DNA of 64,000 nucleotides from Saccharum officinarum (lineage: Eukaryota > Streptophyta > Magnoliopsida > Poales > Poaceae): assembly GCA_020631735.1 (NCBI GenBank), contig CM036209.1, forward strand, positions 4,067,451 to 4,131,450, read 5' to 3'. The notes under the pieces are model-generated. The model did no database searches, was not told the DNA's origin, and saw only the letters and a program-made list of their open reading frames with translations. Below are positions 45,306-55,976 of the stretch, piece by piece; position 1 is the stretch's first letter, and the number at the start of each line of letters is the position of its first letter. The translations under genes were made by a program, and so were the position numbers.

Positions 45306-48294
45306 GGAATACTTTCTCTGATGAAACCCCCCACGTAACATACACGGATGAAGATGTACTGTTGCTTTGCTCTGCTTGTTCGTTCTTGCTTAACTCTGTC
45401 TCCGCTTTTCGTCACTGTACATAAATGTCTCTTGTTTCTTCATAAGTTCATATTCGGCTATGAATTATGGACTAACTAATAAGGTGTGCATGTTCTCTTT
45501 CCCCCTGTCTTCTGACCTAAATTTTCTGTTATTTTCTCCACGTATTCTGCTTTCTTCTGAACATTTTTCTCCTTTCTACTTCTCAGAGACGAATGTTTGG
45601 TGGACTGGATCAGAGGAAGTATTCTAAGCTAATGTTCATTGTCAAATAGCAAAAATTAAAATGCTTGCCCATGGACATTGGTCCCGTTCACTTATGCTGA
45701 AAAAACAAGCTGAAACACTGTTCCGGCTGATTTGTGTGAGAGAAAAACATTGTTCCGGCTAAAAAAACAAGCTGAAAAATACGGATTATAAGCCGGCTGA
45801 ACAAGGCCATTACCCACAAGGCAACAAACCTGACACTGCAATTCTGCATGTAGTTGAATCCTGCATGTGTTTATGTAATGCTTGCAATATATTAAAGGTC
45901 CCACCTTATTCCTCAAGTACATTTTCGCAATAGTGACTTTCACTGTATTTACCAGTTTAGCCAAGGAAATGCTGTTTTTCTATTGTTACTCTAGTAGATT
46001 ATATGCTATTGTGATTTAAATTTAACCAGCCATCAACCTGTGCTAGCATTAGATGTTCATGTTTATTACCTAGGACTAATAAAATTTGCTTATATTAATT
46101 CGCATGCTTTTTCTTTGTTTGTTTTCTACCATATTACACATATAGGTACTCCGTAACCTCTATCTAGTTGTGATAAACATATCAATTGTTGATTTCTATG
46201 TTTTTTATCCTTGCATATCCATTTTCCTCTCTGCATGGCACCTTCGTGTATCTTCGACATGCATTTAGTTGCAATCTTTGCTTATGTCATGGTGCCTGGT
46301 TCTTGTTGTATTGTCTCACAACGTCACAAATCCAAATTCTGATTTTTCATATTTTGATCTTACTAGCTAGTATATATATTTTTTATCCTCAAGTTAAGTT
46401 GGAACCATTATGTTTACTGTTTCTTTTCCTAATCATCCTTTTGTATTTCATTTCAAATAAATATTTTAAATTATATATATACTACACTATTATGTACTGC
46501 AATGACATAAACAGTCATCTAAACGACTAAACCGCACCAGGTTGTTTAAAATCAGTGGTAGAGCTTGAAGTGAGGTCTAGAATTAAACAGTGGTGCTAAC
46601 CTCAACATCATATTAATACAATTCCTATCAACAATGTATGGTTGATATGTCTTCTTTGCCCTATCAATAACCATGCCAAATTGATGCTTCAGTTGTTTTT
46701 TTTTACAAATGTCAATTAAAGGTTGTCCTTTCGTGAAAATGAGGTCATTTCTTGTTTTTCAGGTACTCAACTGTTGATGATGACTACTTCCATAAATAAG
46801 TTCACTTGCCGTTATCTCGTTAAGTCCTCGAAGACTCTTATAGGCCGATGGTGCACATTTGGCAGTAGTCTCAGAAGTGCCCACGGAGCCTTGGCAAATC
46901 ACAACACGGAGCCTTGGCAAATCACAACATAATAGGTGTGACACTGTTTCAAGCGCATAGATCAGAGACTTGTCATGTAGAATTGGTTTACTAATGATGA
47001 ATGTATGGTTGAGCCTTGCGGTCGGATTATACGAGAACTTTTAACAGCACGTGAAAATCATAACAGCTCTTCGTCTTCGTTCATCCAGACCTGTTGGTTA
47101 AAAATTAGGAAGAACCTGTTGGCCAGTTGCGATTCGACGCAGCATGGCTGCCCCTTCTCCTTTCTGTTCTATGCAGGGCTCCGTGTTCAACCTGAGGATG
47201 CACGTTGACGAAAAGGTCCCATGCATGAGCACTAAGAGGGTGTTAAACTGGGTGTGTAGAATCAAATTTAAATCCTAGTGCTTAATTTAAACAATCATTA
47301 GAAAAACTATAAACTATTTTAGCAAGATATGCACCTAATATTTTTTTAGTGTGCTCTGTCTTGCTCGTAACCCGCAAAAAGTTTTGAAACCTTAGCCATA
47401 GCTATTCTAGAAGGTTAATGTCACACAAGTTAAGCACATGCAGAAGTAAGAAACCTGGTAAGTAAAGAGCCAAGTTAAGAGAGGACAAACTTCCGTAGAT
47501 GTGGCGACGTATGACATAATAGGCTATCTCTTTTGGCTCAGCGACGGACACTTGGTTACTCATACTCGAAGAGCATGAGGGTTCTTCTTCACTGTCGGTA
47601 ACAATCCGTGCTTTTATGTGTTACAAAAATACCAACATGTTAAATTATTTTGTGCAATGCGTGTTGCACATAGTGAATAGGTCAAACCTAAGTAATTTTT
47701 TTCTCCCTTCATATACCTGTTTCAAATTCGCGACATAAAAAAATCCAGATTAAAATTGTGACCGAGGCAAGTTTTAATAGAAATCAAAACCAATTTATTT
47801 TTCTCCAAAAATAAAAGGAGATTGAATTCGAGCTACCACTCAAATTCAATTTAAACTTGTTACTTTTTTTCTGAAACCTAAACCTTGTTCTGCCTCCTTA
47901 TTATCACACAATGAAAGTTTCTAATGCAATGCGTGCACCCATATCTACGTATTGCATATAAGTGTATAATGTCTTTATGTCTTTTCCTTTTGTTTAGCTT
48001 TGATTTGGAGTTTATTTTGGAGTTAAACCCCTTTGAAAGCCCTGGAGTTATATGGAAAGCCTTTCCTAGAGCCAGCCGACTAGCAAAGCCCACTTCGGCT
48101 TAGCCTCCTCCTCTTCCCTCCTTTCCTCTTTTAGCTGGCCCACCAACCCGTCCATATCTTACTCGGCCCAGTGCGCTAATTGGCCTAGTCCATGACTCAA
48201 TCCACCAAAGCTCCACAGGCTTCGGCATGCTCGCCGCCACCCCAGTGAGGCCGGGCCCTGCATCCATGCCGCATGCGCGAGCTGAAGACGCCGT
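45306..48294. other. Gene-poor AT-rich region
   Basis: Apart from the MITE at 45680-45808 I see no supported gene. Near 46764 TTTTTCAG|GTACTCAACTG echoes the splice acceptor and first bases of the NLR exon at 43446, possibly a relic of a second NLR fragment. The remainder is AT-rich with short unrelated ORFs. Confidence 0.45.
45680..45808 (+). mobile_element. MITE, family copy 1 (about 129 bp)
   Basis: It starts GGTCCCGTTCAC and ends CCGGCTGAACAAGGCC. Internal AACAAGCTGAAA and GTTCCGGCT motifs are duplicated. The same sequence in opposite orientation occurs at 49779-49906. This is a common grass MITE type with GGCC(C/T)(C/T)GTTC termini; the superfamily is uncertain. Confidence 0.65.
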
Positions 48295-48647
48295 TGTCTG
48301 GTGTGTGGGGATTGCTGGTTGCTTTTGGGGCGCCAAATTCCTTGTACTCCGGTGATGTGATGGCTGGCGGTCATCTTCTTCGGTCTGGGCGTTCAGCGGT
48401 CACAACGTATGTTGAAGATTTCGACATACCGCTTTTGGTGCCAATTAAATCTTGTCTTCAATCGTCGGGAAGGAGGTCGGCTTCAAGCTCCACGGTGCTC
48501 TGACCGCCAGCGACGAGGACGACCGGGAGGATGACTGTGCAAAGACTATGCTGTAATTTCTTTTTTCTTTTAGGGCGTCTTTACAAGTCTTGGAATGTAA
48601 TCTCTATGAAATATATATGAATACAAACCCGGTTTCTCAAAAAAAAA
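48295..48647 (+). mobile_element. 5'-truncated LINE with poly(A) tail
   Basis: The segment ends in ATATGAATACAAACCC, GGTTTCTC and an A-run, a plant LINE 3' end. AAGACGCCGT occurs before it (48285-48294) and right at the end of the A-run (48647-48656), a plausible ≥10-bp TSD. That gives a ~350-bp 5'-truncated insert ending about 40 bp from the tRNA gene. Confidence 0.55.
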
Positions 48648-48689
48648 GACGCCGTGTTAAAAAAATTAAAAAAAAATCAAAAGGTGAAA

Positions 48690-48771
48690 CGTCGACAACA
48701 GGGTTCGAACCTGCGCGGGCGAAGCCCAACAGATTTCAAGTCTGTCTCCTTAACCACTCGGACATATCGAC
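48690..48771 (-). tRNA. tRNA-Ser (UGA)
   Basis: The minus strand folds into a class II tRNA. The acceptor GTCGATA pairs with TGTCGAC, with discriminator G at 48690. The D-arm holds box A (GTCCGAGTGGTTAAGGAGAC). The anticodon arm is AGACTTGAAATCT with anticodon TGA, followed by an extended variable arm (GGGCTTCGCCC). Box B GGTTCGAACCC is intact. The T-stem has one G-U wobble from a C-to-T change. A TTTT run a few bases downstream provides a Pol III terminator. No CCA is encoded and no intron is present. It should be functional in nuclear translation unless epigenetically silenced. Confidence 0.92.
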
Positions 48772-48862
48772 GCTTGGTTGAACCTTGGATAGAAAATTAT
48801 ATTTGACGCGAAGCATGAGACGCGGTGTAAGACTAACAAGCTTCCCTTTATTATTATTATAG

Positions 48863-48886
48863 TAAACGTGCCCGTGCGTTGCAACG
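48863..48886 (-). mobile_element. Helitron-like 3'-end hairpin remnant
   Basis: On the minus strand CCGTTGCAACGCACGGGC followed by ACGTTTACTA resembles the hairpin-plus-CTRR terminus of grass Helitrons, although the terminal CTAG is not intact. I cannot define the other end. Confidence 0.3.
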
Positions 48887-48980
48887 GAGCATCTAGCTTG
48901 TGATACGGTCATTGGTTTGAAGTTTGTAGATTTATTCTGGGATCACGTCGTTCTTCGTCATATGTTTTAGAATCAGACTA

Positions 48981-49218
48981 CTCTCTCCGTCCCAAAGAGA
49001 GCGACGTTTTTTACTTTCACACATCGTGTTTGACCGTTTGTCTTATTCAAAAAAAATTTATATAAATTATAAAATAAATAAATCATTATTAAAGTATCTT
49101 TAATGATAAAATAAGTCATAACAAAATAAATAATATTTAAACAAAAAATTTGAATAAGACGGATGGTCAAACAAGATGGCTGAAAGTCAAAATAACACTC
49201 TCTTTGGGACGGAGGGAG
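48981..49218. mobile_element. Stowaway MITE (Tc1/mariner), 238 bp
   Basis: It begins CTCTCTCCGTCCC after a TA and ends GGGACGGAGGGAG before a TA. This is the classic Stowaway terminal inverted repeat with a TA target duplication. The interior is AT-rich and largely self-complementary (TGTTTGACCG ... GGTCAAACA). Confidence 0.9.
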
Positions 49219-49525
49219 TATATACTGTTGTTGGACACATCTTGGAGTCGGATTTTATACCATCATTGCACGTGAGTTATTCTAACTCATAGAAACATAA
49301 GAAGTGAGTATGTTTGACAGATGGGACAAGGAGATTCTATACCTTCCTTGAATACATCTTAAAAGCGAGCTCTATATAGTCGCATTGTTTAGAGCACAGG
49401 TTGTGAGTTCGGATAGTGTAGAGGAGAATAAAAGGTGCAAAGATATTAGGAGAAGCAAACGAAGACGGATAGAAAATTAGGTAGAGAGAAGTTTTGACTC
49501 TTTAATGTTAGCTATATATATATGT

Positions 49526-50829
49526 CTAGCAAACTTGCTCGTGCAACACGGAACTATGAATCTCCTTTTAAAAGCTTAGAAAAATATCAAAGTAAGAACA
49601 CATAAAAGAGTTTTTCTAAAGAATAATACATGCATATGATCTACTCTACTATTGTACTTTTTTAGATTCTTACGACCGTCATTATCTAAAACAAGCCAAT
49701 GGGCCAACGAAGCGGATGCAAAACACATTATCCAACAAGGCTGCTGCGGTGCAGCCCACTCAGTGCACACGGAACATTGGTCTTGTTCATCTGGATTATA
49801 ATCCGTACTTTTCAACTTGTTTTTTAGCCGGAATAGTATTTTTCTCTCACAACAAATCAGTCAATAGTATTTTTCAACCGGCTTATTAGCATAGCCGAAC
49901 GGGGCCATTACCACTGCCACACCGGTCTAACAGTCCTACCGGATCTGATGCTCAGTACCTCACCCCGCTCGCCTAGCCTCGACTTCAAGTCGCCGGTCGT
50001 GAAGCACAGATTGTGTCTCTGCTCTAGCCTCTCCTTGGTTCCTCAGAGTTTTCATGCCCCCATCCCCAAATTGATTCTGATGGCAGTTTACCAGCGCGCA
50101 AAGCACTGGGTTCAAGCTGACTCCGCGAGTCTGCCGAGCCATGTCCTTGGCATGCTCACGTGAAGGAGGAGGCCGGTCTGCAGCAGAATCCGGCGACCGG
50201 CATATACGTCGAGACTTGTCGCTAGCAAACGCATAGGCATATAGGAGTAGACAAGTGCCACCAAGGCGCTCCGCTGGCGCCCAACCCACCGGCAAGGACC
50301 TGCAATTTGTCTCGATTTTGTTTCAGTTTGATATTATTTCGCCCATGTGGTAGCCTTGATTTGGCCTCGGTTTTATACGTGCTTGTCAATTTAATCCGTG
50401 GTGGTCTCAATTTAGTCCTCCTGCACCTTCTTCGTGGTTGACTCGATTTGGTTAGTGGAATATGATGGCATCCTTCTTGCACCTACGTACGGCTCATCTA
50501 ATTTGGATTAAGATAAGTTTGTATAATTGGAAGAGATGTCTTAGATTTATTTCATCGAGTCGTTTCCTTCTAGAGTTAAATCAGATTTGGATTTGTTTCT
50601 TTCTAGAGCTAAACCCGATCGATTTTAATGACCCAATACGTTTTGGAATAGGGCTCCGTTTTGTGCTAGACAAGAGCTATTCCAACTCGCTTGAGCATGG
50701 GTTATTATATATATAAGTACGGACGGAAGAAACTTTTCATTGTCCGGTAGTTAGAGAGAGACAGAAGAAAAAAAAAGGATGGACGAAAAAAAATGCCTGA
50801 AATTTTGCCTCTTTATTATTAGGTATAGA
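49526..50829 (-). mobile_element. Non-autonomous Helitron (about 1.3 kb)
   Basis: On the minus strand the right end is TCTATACCTAATAATAAAGA (50829 downward), a typical grass Helitron 5' end preceded by A. The left end shows a hairpin CGTGTTGCACG, ten bases, then CTAG (49526-49529). The base after CTAG is A rather than the usual T, so the 3' border is less certain. No Rep/helicase is encoded. The MITE at 49779-49906 lies inside it. Confidence 0.5.
49779..49906 (-). mobile_element. MITE, family copy 2 (inverted relative to 45680)
   Basis: Read on the minus strand it matches the MITE at 45680-45808: GGCCCCGTTCGGCTATGCT start, GTTGTGAGAGAAAAAT-type middle and GGATTATAATCC near the other end. It is nested in the Helitron. 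Confidence 0.65.
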
Positions 50830-51267
50830 TTATTAGGATAAACATATATCACTAGCTCATTGTGACATTTTGCCAATAAAAACATTTTATTTGTTACTAC
50901 TGCTAATAACTTTCTGCACATTGACATCGTTGTTTTGGAACTTTGCTGAAGGTAGGAATTGGACATATGCGTAAAAGGCACACACGTGGACACAAAGTCG
51001 GTAGACCTTCAAATGATCCACGCTTACATGGAAGCTGCCCTACTCCTCCTCGGCCGCTGCCTCAGCCGCACCTGCTGCGGGTGGTAACTCATCCTTGCTC
51101 ACTCCACGTGGATGCTCTCTCGTTTCATCCTCGCCCAAGTAACCCTAGCGCAACGGAAATTCTGCCCCTAAGGACATGTGCCCTTATGCACGTGGGAATG
51201 CGCCACGGGCATCCACTGGTGCGCGCGTGGGGGCACATGCCCCTAGGGGCAAAGAAAACTTTTCCCG
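50830..51267. other. Intergenic sequence
   Basis: There is no supported gene. The block at 51160-51265 contains palindromic pieces such as GCCCCTAGGGGC that resemble those of the tandem array at 52387-52571. Confidence 0.4.
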
Positions 51268-51640
51268 AGTGCTCTCTGATTCGTCTGCTCTCATCGTTGT
51301 ATCCTCTCGATCAGTTCGTCAACTAGTCATGCTTAAATCGTCTAATTAATGATAATGTGGGTTGTTGGATTTGTCAGTGCTAACAGGTGCTGGGGGTTGG
51401 AGTTAAAACTCGGTGCTATAACTAAATGTATGAATATCTCTTGCTCTTTTATGAATATGAAAGGCTGGGGCAATCTTGCCCTTGAACTCTAAAAAAAAAG
51501 TTGTTGGATTTGTGGATTGAAAATATGAGTTTAGACAACGATGTACTCTCCTGTGTCCTAGCTACTATGTGCTACTGATATCACAAAGAAGTAAAACGAC
51601 TTGTTGCTATATAAATTTGTACTAGATACTGCTTTATTTG
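51268..51640 (+). repeat. Duplicated segment, copy A (copy B at 52637-52870)
   Basis: The two copies share GTTGTATCCTCTC(A/G)ATCAG, GGGTTGTTGGATTT and ATCACAAAGAAGTAAAACGA in the same order. Copy A carries a 125-bp poly(A)-tailed insertion that copy B lacks. Copy B is interrupted near 52868. Confidence 0.75.
51375..51499 (+). mobile_element. Truncated LINE or SINE, 125 bp, with 14-bp TSD
   Basis: The insert ends CTTGAACTCT followed by nine A residues. It is flanked by the identical 14-mer GTTGTTGGATTTGT (51361-51374 and 51500-51513). This is a target-primed reverse transcription footprint. The paralogous copy B has the uninterrupted sequence, i.e. an empty site. Confidence 0.85.
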
Positions 51641-51759
51641 AGATTGTATTTGACTATGATTACAAAAAAAATGAGTTACATTGCGTGAATGATTGAATAA
51701 AATTTCTATGCTTTAAATACAATATTAAAGCTTTTAACTACAAAGTTTTAAATATTGTC

Positions 51760-52165
51760 AAGTACTACAACTTTGGTATATGATGTATCTCCATCGGAGA
51801 TAGTTTGAAAAATTCAAAAAATTGAGTCTCAAAACATGTGAATTTCAAACACATATTTGAGACTCTAGATGACTTTAAATCAAAAATTTGCCAATATAAA
51901 AAAGTTATGAATTTTTTGTTGTTACAATCATTAACCGAGGTGGATGTCTTAAATTGCCCGTCTCGGTTAATGAATTAACAGAGGGCCTCCGTTATTCTAG
52001 CATTAACGGAGGTAGACGCCTAATGTTGCCCGTCTCCGTTAAGCATTAACTAAGGCTGGTGCTCGGGCGGCAGCCCTGCCACCAATTAACGGAGGCGGCC
52101 ACCCAGCCCTGCCCGTCTCAGATAATAAAATGGCACCGTCTCGCAAAATCTTTTCTGCAGTAATG
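51760..52165 (-). mobile_element. CACTA (En/Spm) transposon end with sub-terminal repeats
   Basis: On the minus strand the terminus reads CATTACTGCAGAAAAG (CACTA with one change) at 52165. Multiple sub-terminal copies of TTAACGGAGG and CCCGTCTCSGTTAA lie in both orientations from 51945 to 52130. The AT-rich TTGAGTCTCAAAACATGTG block (51820-51890) is also typical of grass CACTA elements. The other terminus and transposase are not seen, so it is a fragment or a small non-autonomous copy. Confidence 0.65.
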
Positions 52166-52386
52166 GGTGATAACTCCGAGACACTAGGTTCATCCTACTT
52201 ACGTTAGTACAAACCCTTCGTATGTTACTTTCTTCTATTTGCATTTTGATGAGTTTTCTTTGTTATGGATCTGGCGATCTGTGCTTGAGTCTTGTAATAT
52301 CACCTCATAGGCACCAGCTCGTAGACCAGCAGGAGCTCGTCGCAGCCATGGTAGAGTGAGAAATATCTGTTCTCCAGTGTATATAT

Positions 52387-52571
52387 CTCAATGTGAATTC
52401 AATGGTGTAGTGCATAGGGGGCATATGCCCTTAAGGGGAAAAAACCATCTCAATGTGAATTAAATGGTGCAGTGCATAGGGGCATATGCCCTTAAGGGGA
52501 AAAAACCATCTCAATGTGAATTCAATGGCGCAGTGCATAGGGGGCATATGCCCTTAAGGGGAAAAAACCAT
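52387..52571 (+). repeat. Tandem repeat, three ~62-bp units with twin palindromes
   Basis: Units start at 52387, 52449 and 52510 and are nearly identical. Each carries GGGCATATGCCC overlapping CCCTTAAGGG, two abutting perfect palindromes, followed by AAAAAACCATCTCAATGTG. They lie just upstream of duplicate copy B. Confidence 0.9.
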
Positions 52572-52636
52572 CTCCCCCTCCTCCGGTGTGCCGAGTCCAC
52601 GTAGCTGCCCTTGTATCCTCGCCTAGGTAAAGCCCC

Positions 52637-52870
52637 AAAGCTCTCTGATCCGTGTGCTATCGTTGTTGTATCCTCTCAATCAGTTCGTGATCTGAACTGG
52701 TCAAGCTTAAACCATCTAATGGTTGAATTGGCGGGTTGTTGGATTTATGGATTGAAATTAAGTTTACGCACCGCTGTAAGATGTAGTCTCCTCTGGGTCC
52801 TACTGTGTGTGCTACTCATATCACAAAGAAGTAAAACGACTTGTTGCAGTATTAAATTGTACTAGATGGT
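52637..52870 (+). repeat. Duplicated segment, copy B (empty site for the 125-bp insert)
   Basis: It aligns with 51268-51640 minus the 125-bp insertion. The unfilled target reads GGGTTGTTGGATTTATGG at about 52732. Similarity seems to continue at 53412 (TAGATACTGTATTTGAC) after the intervening insertion. Confidence 0.72.
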
Positions 52871-53411
52871 AAGACCTTCAACACTGGGAACAGCATGTGC
52901 GTCCGGTAAAGGTGATAGACTGCCATGTAGGCTAAAAAACAGCCGCAGCGGGGGACGTTAAACGATACTCTCACGCCAAAATATGCCGGATGACCGGCCT
53001 GTGGCGGACGCACGGAACCAGCCTATGGCGGGACCTAAGCACGCAGCAGAGCATGCGCAGCAGAGAGAGAGGAGAGGATAGATGTGGGCCCCGCTACTGC
53101 TACTAACAAAAAAAAATGTTATAACTCACAAACCAAAAAGTCAAATTAAAGTCCGATTGCACCATTAAATTCGTTTCAATAAATCCTTCAAAACTATATC
53201 CCACATAGATATATTTAGATAAAGTGACAAGTGGGCCCCACAGTGGATGGATGATGATATAGAGGATGGATAAGTGCGGGAAACTATATATTTTGTGGTG
53301 ACTAGGATAAAATATTCTTTTTAGAGGCTAAATATAGAGGTTCATGAGTGCGGGTAGTCTAAACAGCAAAGCAGTCCGGGATGCAGGCCAGAACAATATT
53401 TTTGTTTTTCA
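52868..53411. mobile_element. Unclassified ~544-bp insertion in copy B
   Basis: Comparison with copy A shows the sequence breaking after TAGAT (52863-52867) and resuming with TAGAT (53412-53416). This suggests an insertion with a 5-bp TSD. I see no clear TIR or coding region. It contains CAAGTGGGCCCCACAG-type GC blocks and AT-rich parts. Confidence 0.4.
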
Positions 53412-53416
53412 TAGAT

Positions 53417-54577
53417 ACTGTATTTGACTAGAAGAAGTAGATTCTCGTAATATTGGATTTCAGATATGTATGTACGTCTGAATGCAGCAGTTGGGTCCTC
53501 TCTGGGTGTGACAGGAACAGGAGGCGTTTTTCCGTGTTGAGGTGCGGGGCCCTTCCTGTCAGGGACCTAGCTCCAGCGTGCTGCTCTACAGTGCCGGCGC
53601 CACAGCAACCGCCATTCCAAATCCATCGTGAGCGCGAGGAGCGAAGCCTACGCCAAGCAAGTACTGTAAGTCCGGAATCTTAGAAACTGCTGCTGTGACC
53701 CAATCGATTTGACAGGCGTGGAGATCCATCCTACTCGGACTCGAATTTGATTGATTTCTCCCTCTATATCTCGCAATTTAGGGAAGGAGAACGGAAGAAG
53801 CCGCCTCCCGATTGCAAAGTTCAGTCGTGTCGTCTTACCCTGCTGTAGGCACGGGATTGCTCATTTGCATCTAACCGTGCGCCGCCGCCTGTATTTGTCG
53901 CCGCCGACGCCCGACGCAAACACAGGTCTTTCAATCTTGTAAAAAACTTCTTTTTTTGGCCAATCAGATCCAACATGTAAGTTTGTAGCTTTTGTGCCCC
54001 TTGTGTACTATGAATATCTCCGATCCCTACACCTATATATCTTGCCTCTTGCGCCCATTTAGACGAGTTCTTTTTCTGGACTTCAATCTCCACCAAACTG
54101 TACATATTCTACTTGGGAGTTGGAATCTTTCTTATGCTTATGTTGTTTACTTGGTTGTGAGTAATCCCTTGGGTTTCTCACCTTGGTCGGTAATCCATGC
54201 CGAGCAAGTTGTGTTTTAGTTTTATTGCGCCTCTTGCACATGTATCTACTTCCTACTTATTAATATCAGCCGGCTTTGCCTGATCTTTTTTTTAAATAAA
54301 AAATCTACAAGAGATTAGGAACAATCCATGTTTTATTGTTATCTTCCTCTGATTAGAGCAGTAAAACAATTCATAGACCTCTAATATTTTCTTGTTTGGA
54401 TTCTTTTGAATGAAGCACTTAGAAATATCAAAGTTGAATAACCTATTTTATATTTGTATTGATATAAAGGATACATCTATTCTTCTTACGCTCTTGCATA
54501 TGTGCTATGCTGATACCAGCTCTTTGCTGATTGTAGGCTTTATTATGATTATTAGCATTTTAGCCAGAAAGGCAGAC
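53417..54577 (+). other. Probable 5' region of the F-box relic
   Basis: There is no coding region I can support. A possible leader-exon donor (ACT|GTAAGTC) lies near 53668. The remainder is AT-rich. Confidence 0.35.
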
Positions 54578-55432
54578 ATGGAGAATACGAATTGTCCAGC
54601 CAAGAAAAAAAGATTGACACTAATTAGTAAACAGACATAATTACATGGGCTTAATTTCTTGTCACTTTCTGAGGTATGTAAAATCTCAACATGAATCTAT
54701 ATCCTTTATGTTTTGACTTTTGAGGGGATGTATGCTGATTTTTGTTCAAAAACTTACTGCCAGGACATTGTATCACGGATTATAGCAGGCATAACATTGA
54801 AGGAAGCTGTCCGGATGGGTACGGTATGCAGCACATTGAGAAAAGCCTGGATTTACCATCCTAGTCTTGACTTTGATACTTTGACAGTGCTTGGCAGTAG
54901 TGTTCCAACAGGACATTCACATCGCACTAAGGCCAAGAGAAATCAAAGCTCTAGTCGGCATATTACAATGCAGGACCTTAAGAGGTTTATTGACACGGTC
55001 AATTCTGTCCTGAGGAAACACAGTCGTTTAACTTTGAACAGATTGTTAACTTTGAATTGCACAAGGAACATGCAAATGATATCGATGGATGGGTTTCCTT
55101 TGCTATCGCATCGAAGGCAAGGGTTGTGGTGCTCAAATTTTCTCCATATCTGGGACAACATGAAAATAACTATAGCTTCCCATGTCATCTTTTTACCAAC
55201 CAAAATTCATCTCACCTTCAGGTCCTTCGACTTGATAGTGTTACTTTGGATCCAAGTCGTGAGTTTTGTGGCTTTTCAAATCTTACAACACTTGCTCTGG
55301 TGCATATGTGCTTATATTGCAAGATTTGCAGTACTTTTTATTGAGATGCCCGTTACTGGAGTGCCTAACCATCCGACGGTGTCCCGAGCTACATAATTTA
55401 ACATGCTGCTGAACCATTGCAGTGGTTGAAAT
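54578..55432 (+). pseudogene. F-box/LRR protein pseudogene
   Basis: Exon 1 starts at ATG 54578 (MENTNCPAKKKRLTL) but hits TAA at codon 21. The frame beyond reads LNFLSLSE up to a donor GAG|GTATGT (54673/54674). Exon 2 begins after CCAG at 54763 with DIVSRIIAGITLKEAVRMGT, the F-box helix region. After a frameshift near 55050 the next frame reads HKEHANDIDGWVSFAIASKA and HLQVLRLDSVTLDPSREFCG. After another near 55316 it reads LQYFLLRCPLLECLTIRRCP, the LRR pattern of plant F-box/FBD proteins. In life these are SCF ubiquitin-ligase substrate receptors; this copy has a stop and at least two frameshifts. The 3' part is lost to GC-rich unrelated sequence. Confidence 0.78.
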
Positions 55433-55976
55433 TTCTGTGTCCAAGGCTGTGCGACCCTGGGCCGGGCCCTGGAGCTCGCTCCATGCAGCTCCGTGCACCC
55501 ATGGCCGGGACATAGAGCTCCCCGTAACTCTGGGAACTCGAGCATTCGAACGTTAGCATCCCAGACGCACGCGTGTGCCCTTGACGCCATCGCCACGCCG
55601 CCTCCCCTGGCGCCAGCGGCTGTTCCGGCCCCAGCGCCCACCACCGCCACCCCCAGCTCCTCCCACTTGCCCTCACCCCTCCCTAGCAACTTCTTCCATC
55701 CAACGCATGAGGGGATCCGTGTGCCCAGGCCGTGTGGCGCTTGGGAGCCCGCTCGGCCACCGCCCCCGCCAGATGCCACCTCACCGCCGCCCGATGCTGC
55801 CGCTCGCGCGGGAGGCTGCTCCGGCCGCCGTGCCCGCCTCTACCAGCCCGACTCGTCCCCTGACTGCAGCACTCGGCCGCTGCCACCCGCGTCTCGGCGG
55901 CCCCAGCGACGCCGGGGGCAGATGTTGCCCCCTCGTGCGCCCTAGGGGTTGTTCCCGCTGCTGGTGCACCCCCCTA
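55433..55976 (+). other. GC-rich proline-coding segment, 5' half (split by copia element)
   Basis: This stretch and 60835-61126 were continuous before the copia insertion at CCCTA. It is GC-rich with proline/alanine-rich chance or decayed ORFs. On the far side it ends GTTCAATATAAGTAAGTGG, then GAATTGGTCG and an A-run (about 61120). That resembles a retroposed sequence (LINE or retrogene) 3' end. No protein family is recognised. Confidence 0.4.

Noticed and set aside
47005..47208. 67-codon ORF in the AT-rich region
   Set aside because: No homology I recognise, no splice or promoter support; length is within chance expectation.
55493..55945. Proline-rich ORF of 150 codons
   Set aside because: Low-complexity GC-rich sequence open in several frames on both strands, with no family signature and no clear start context.
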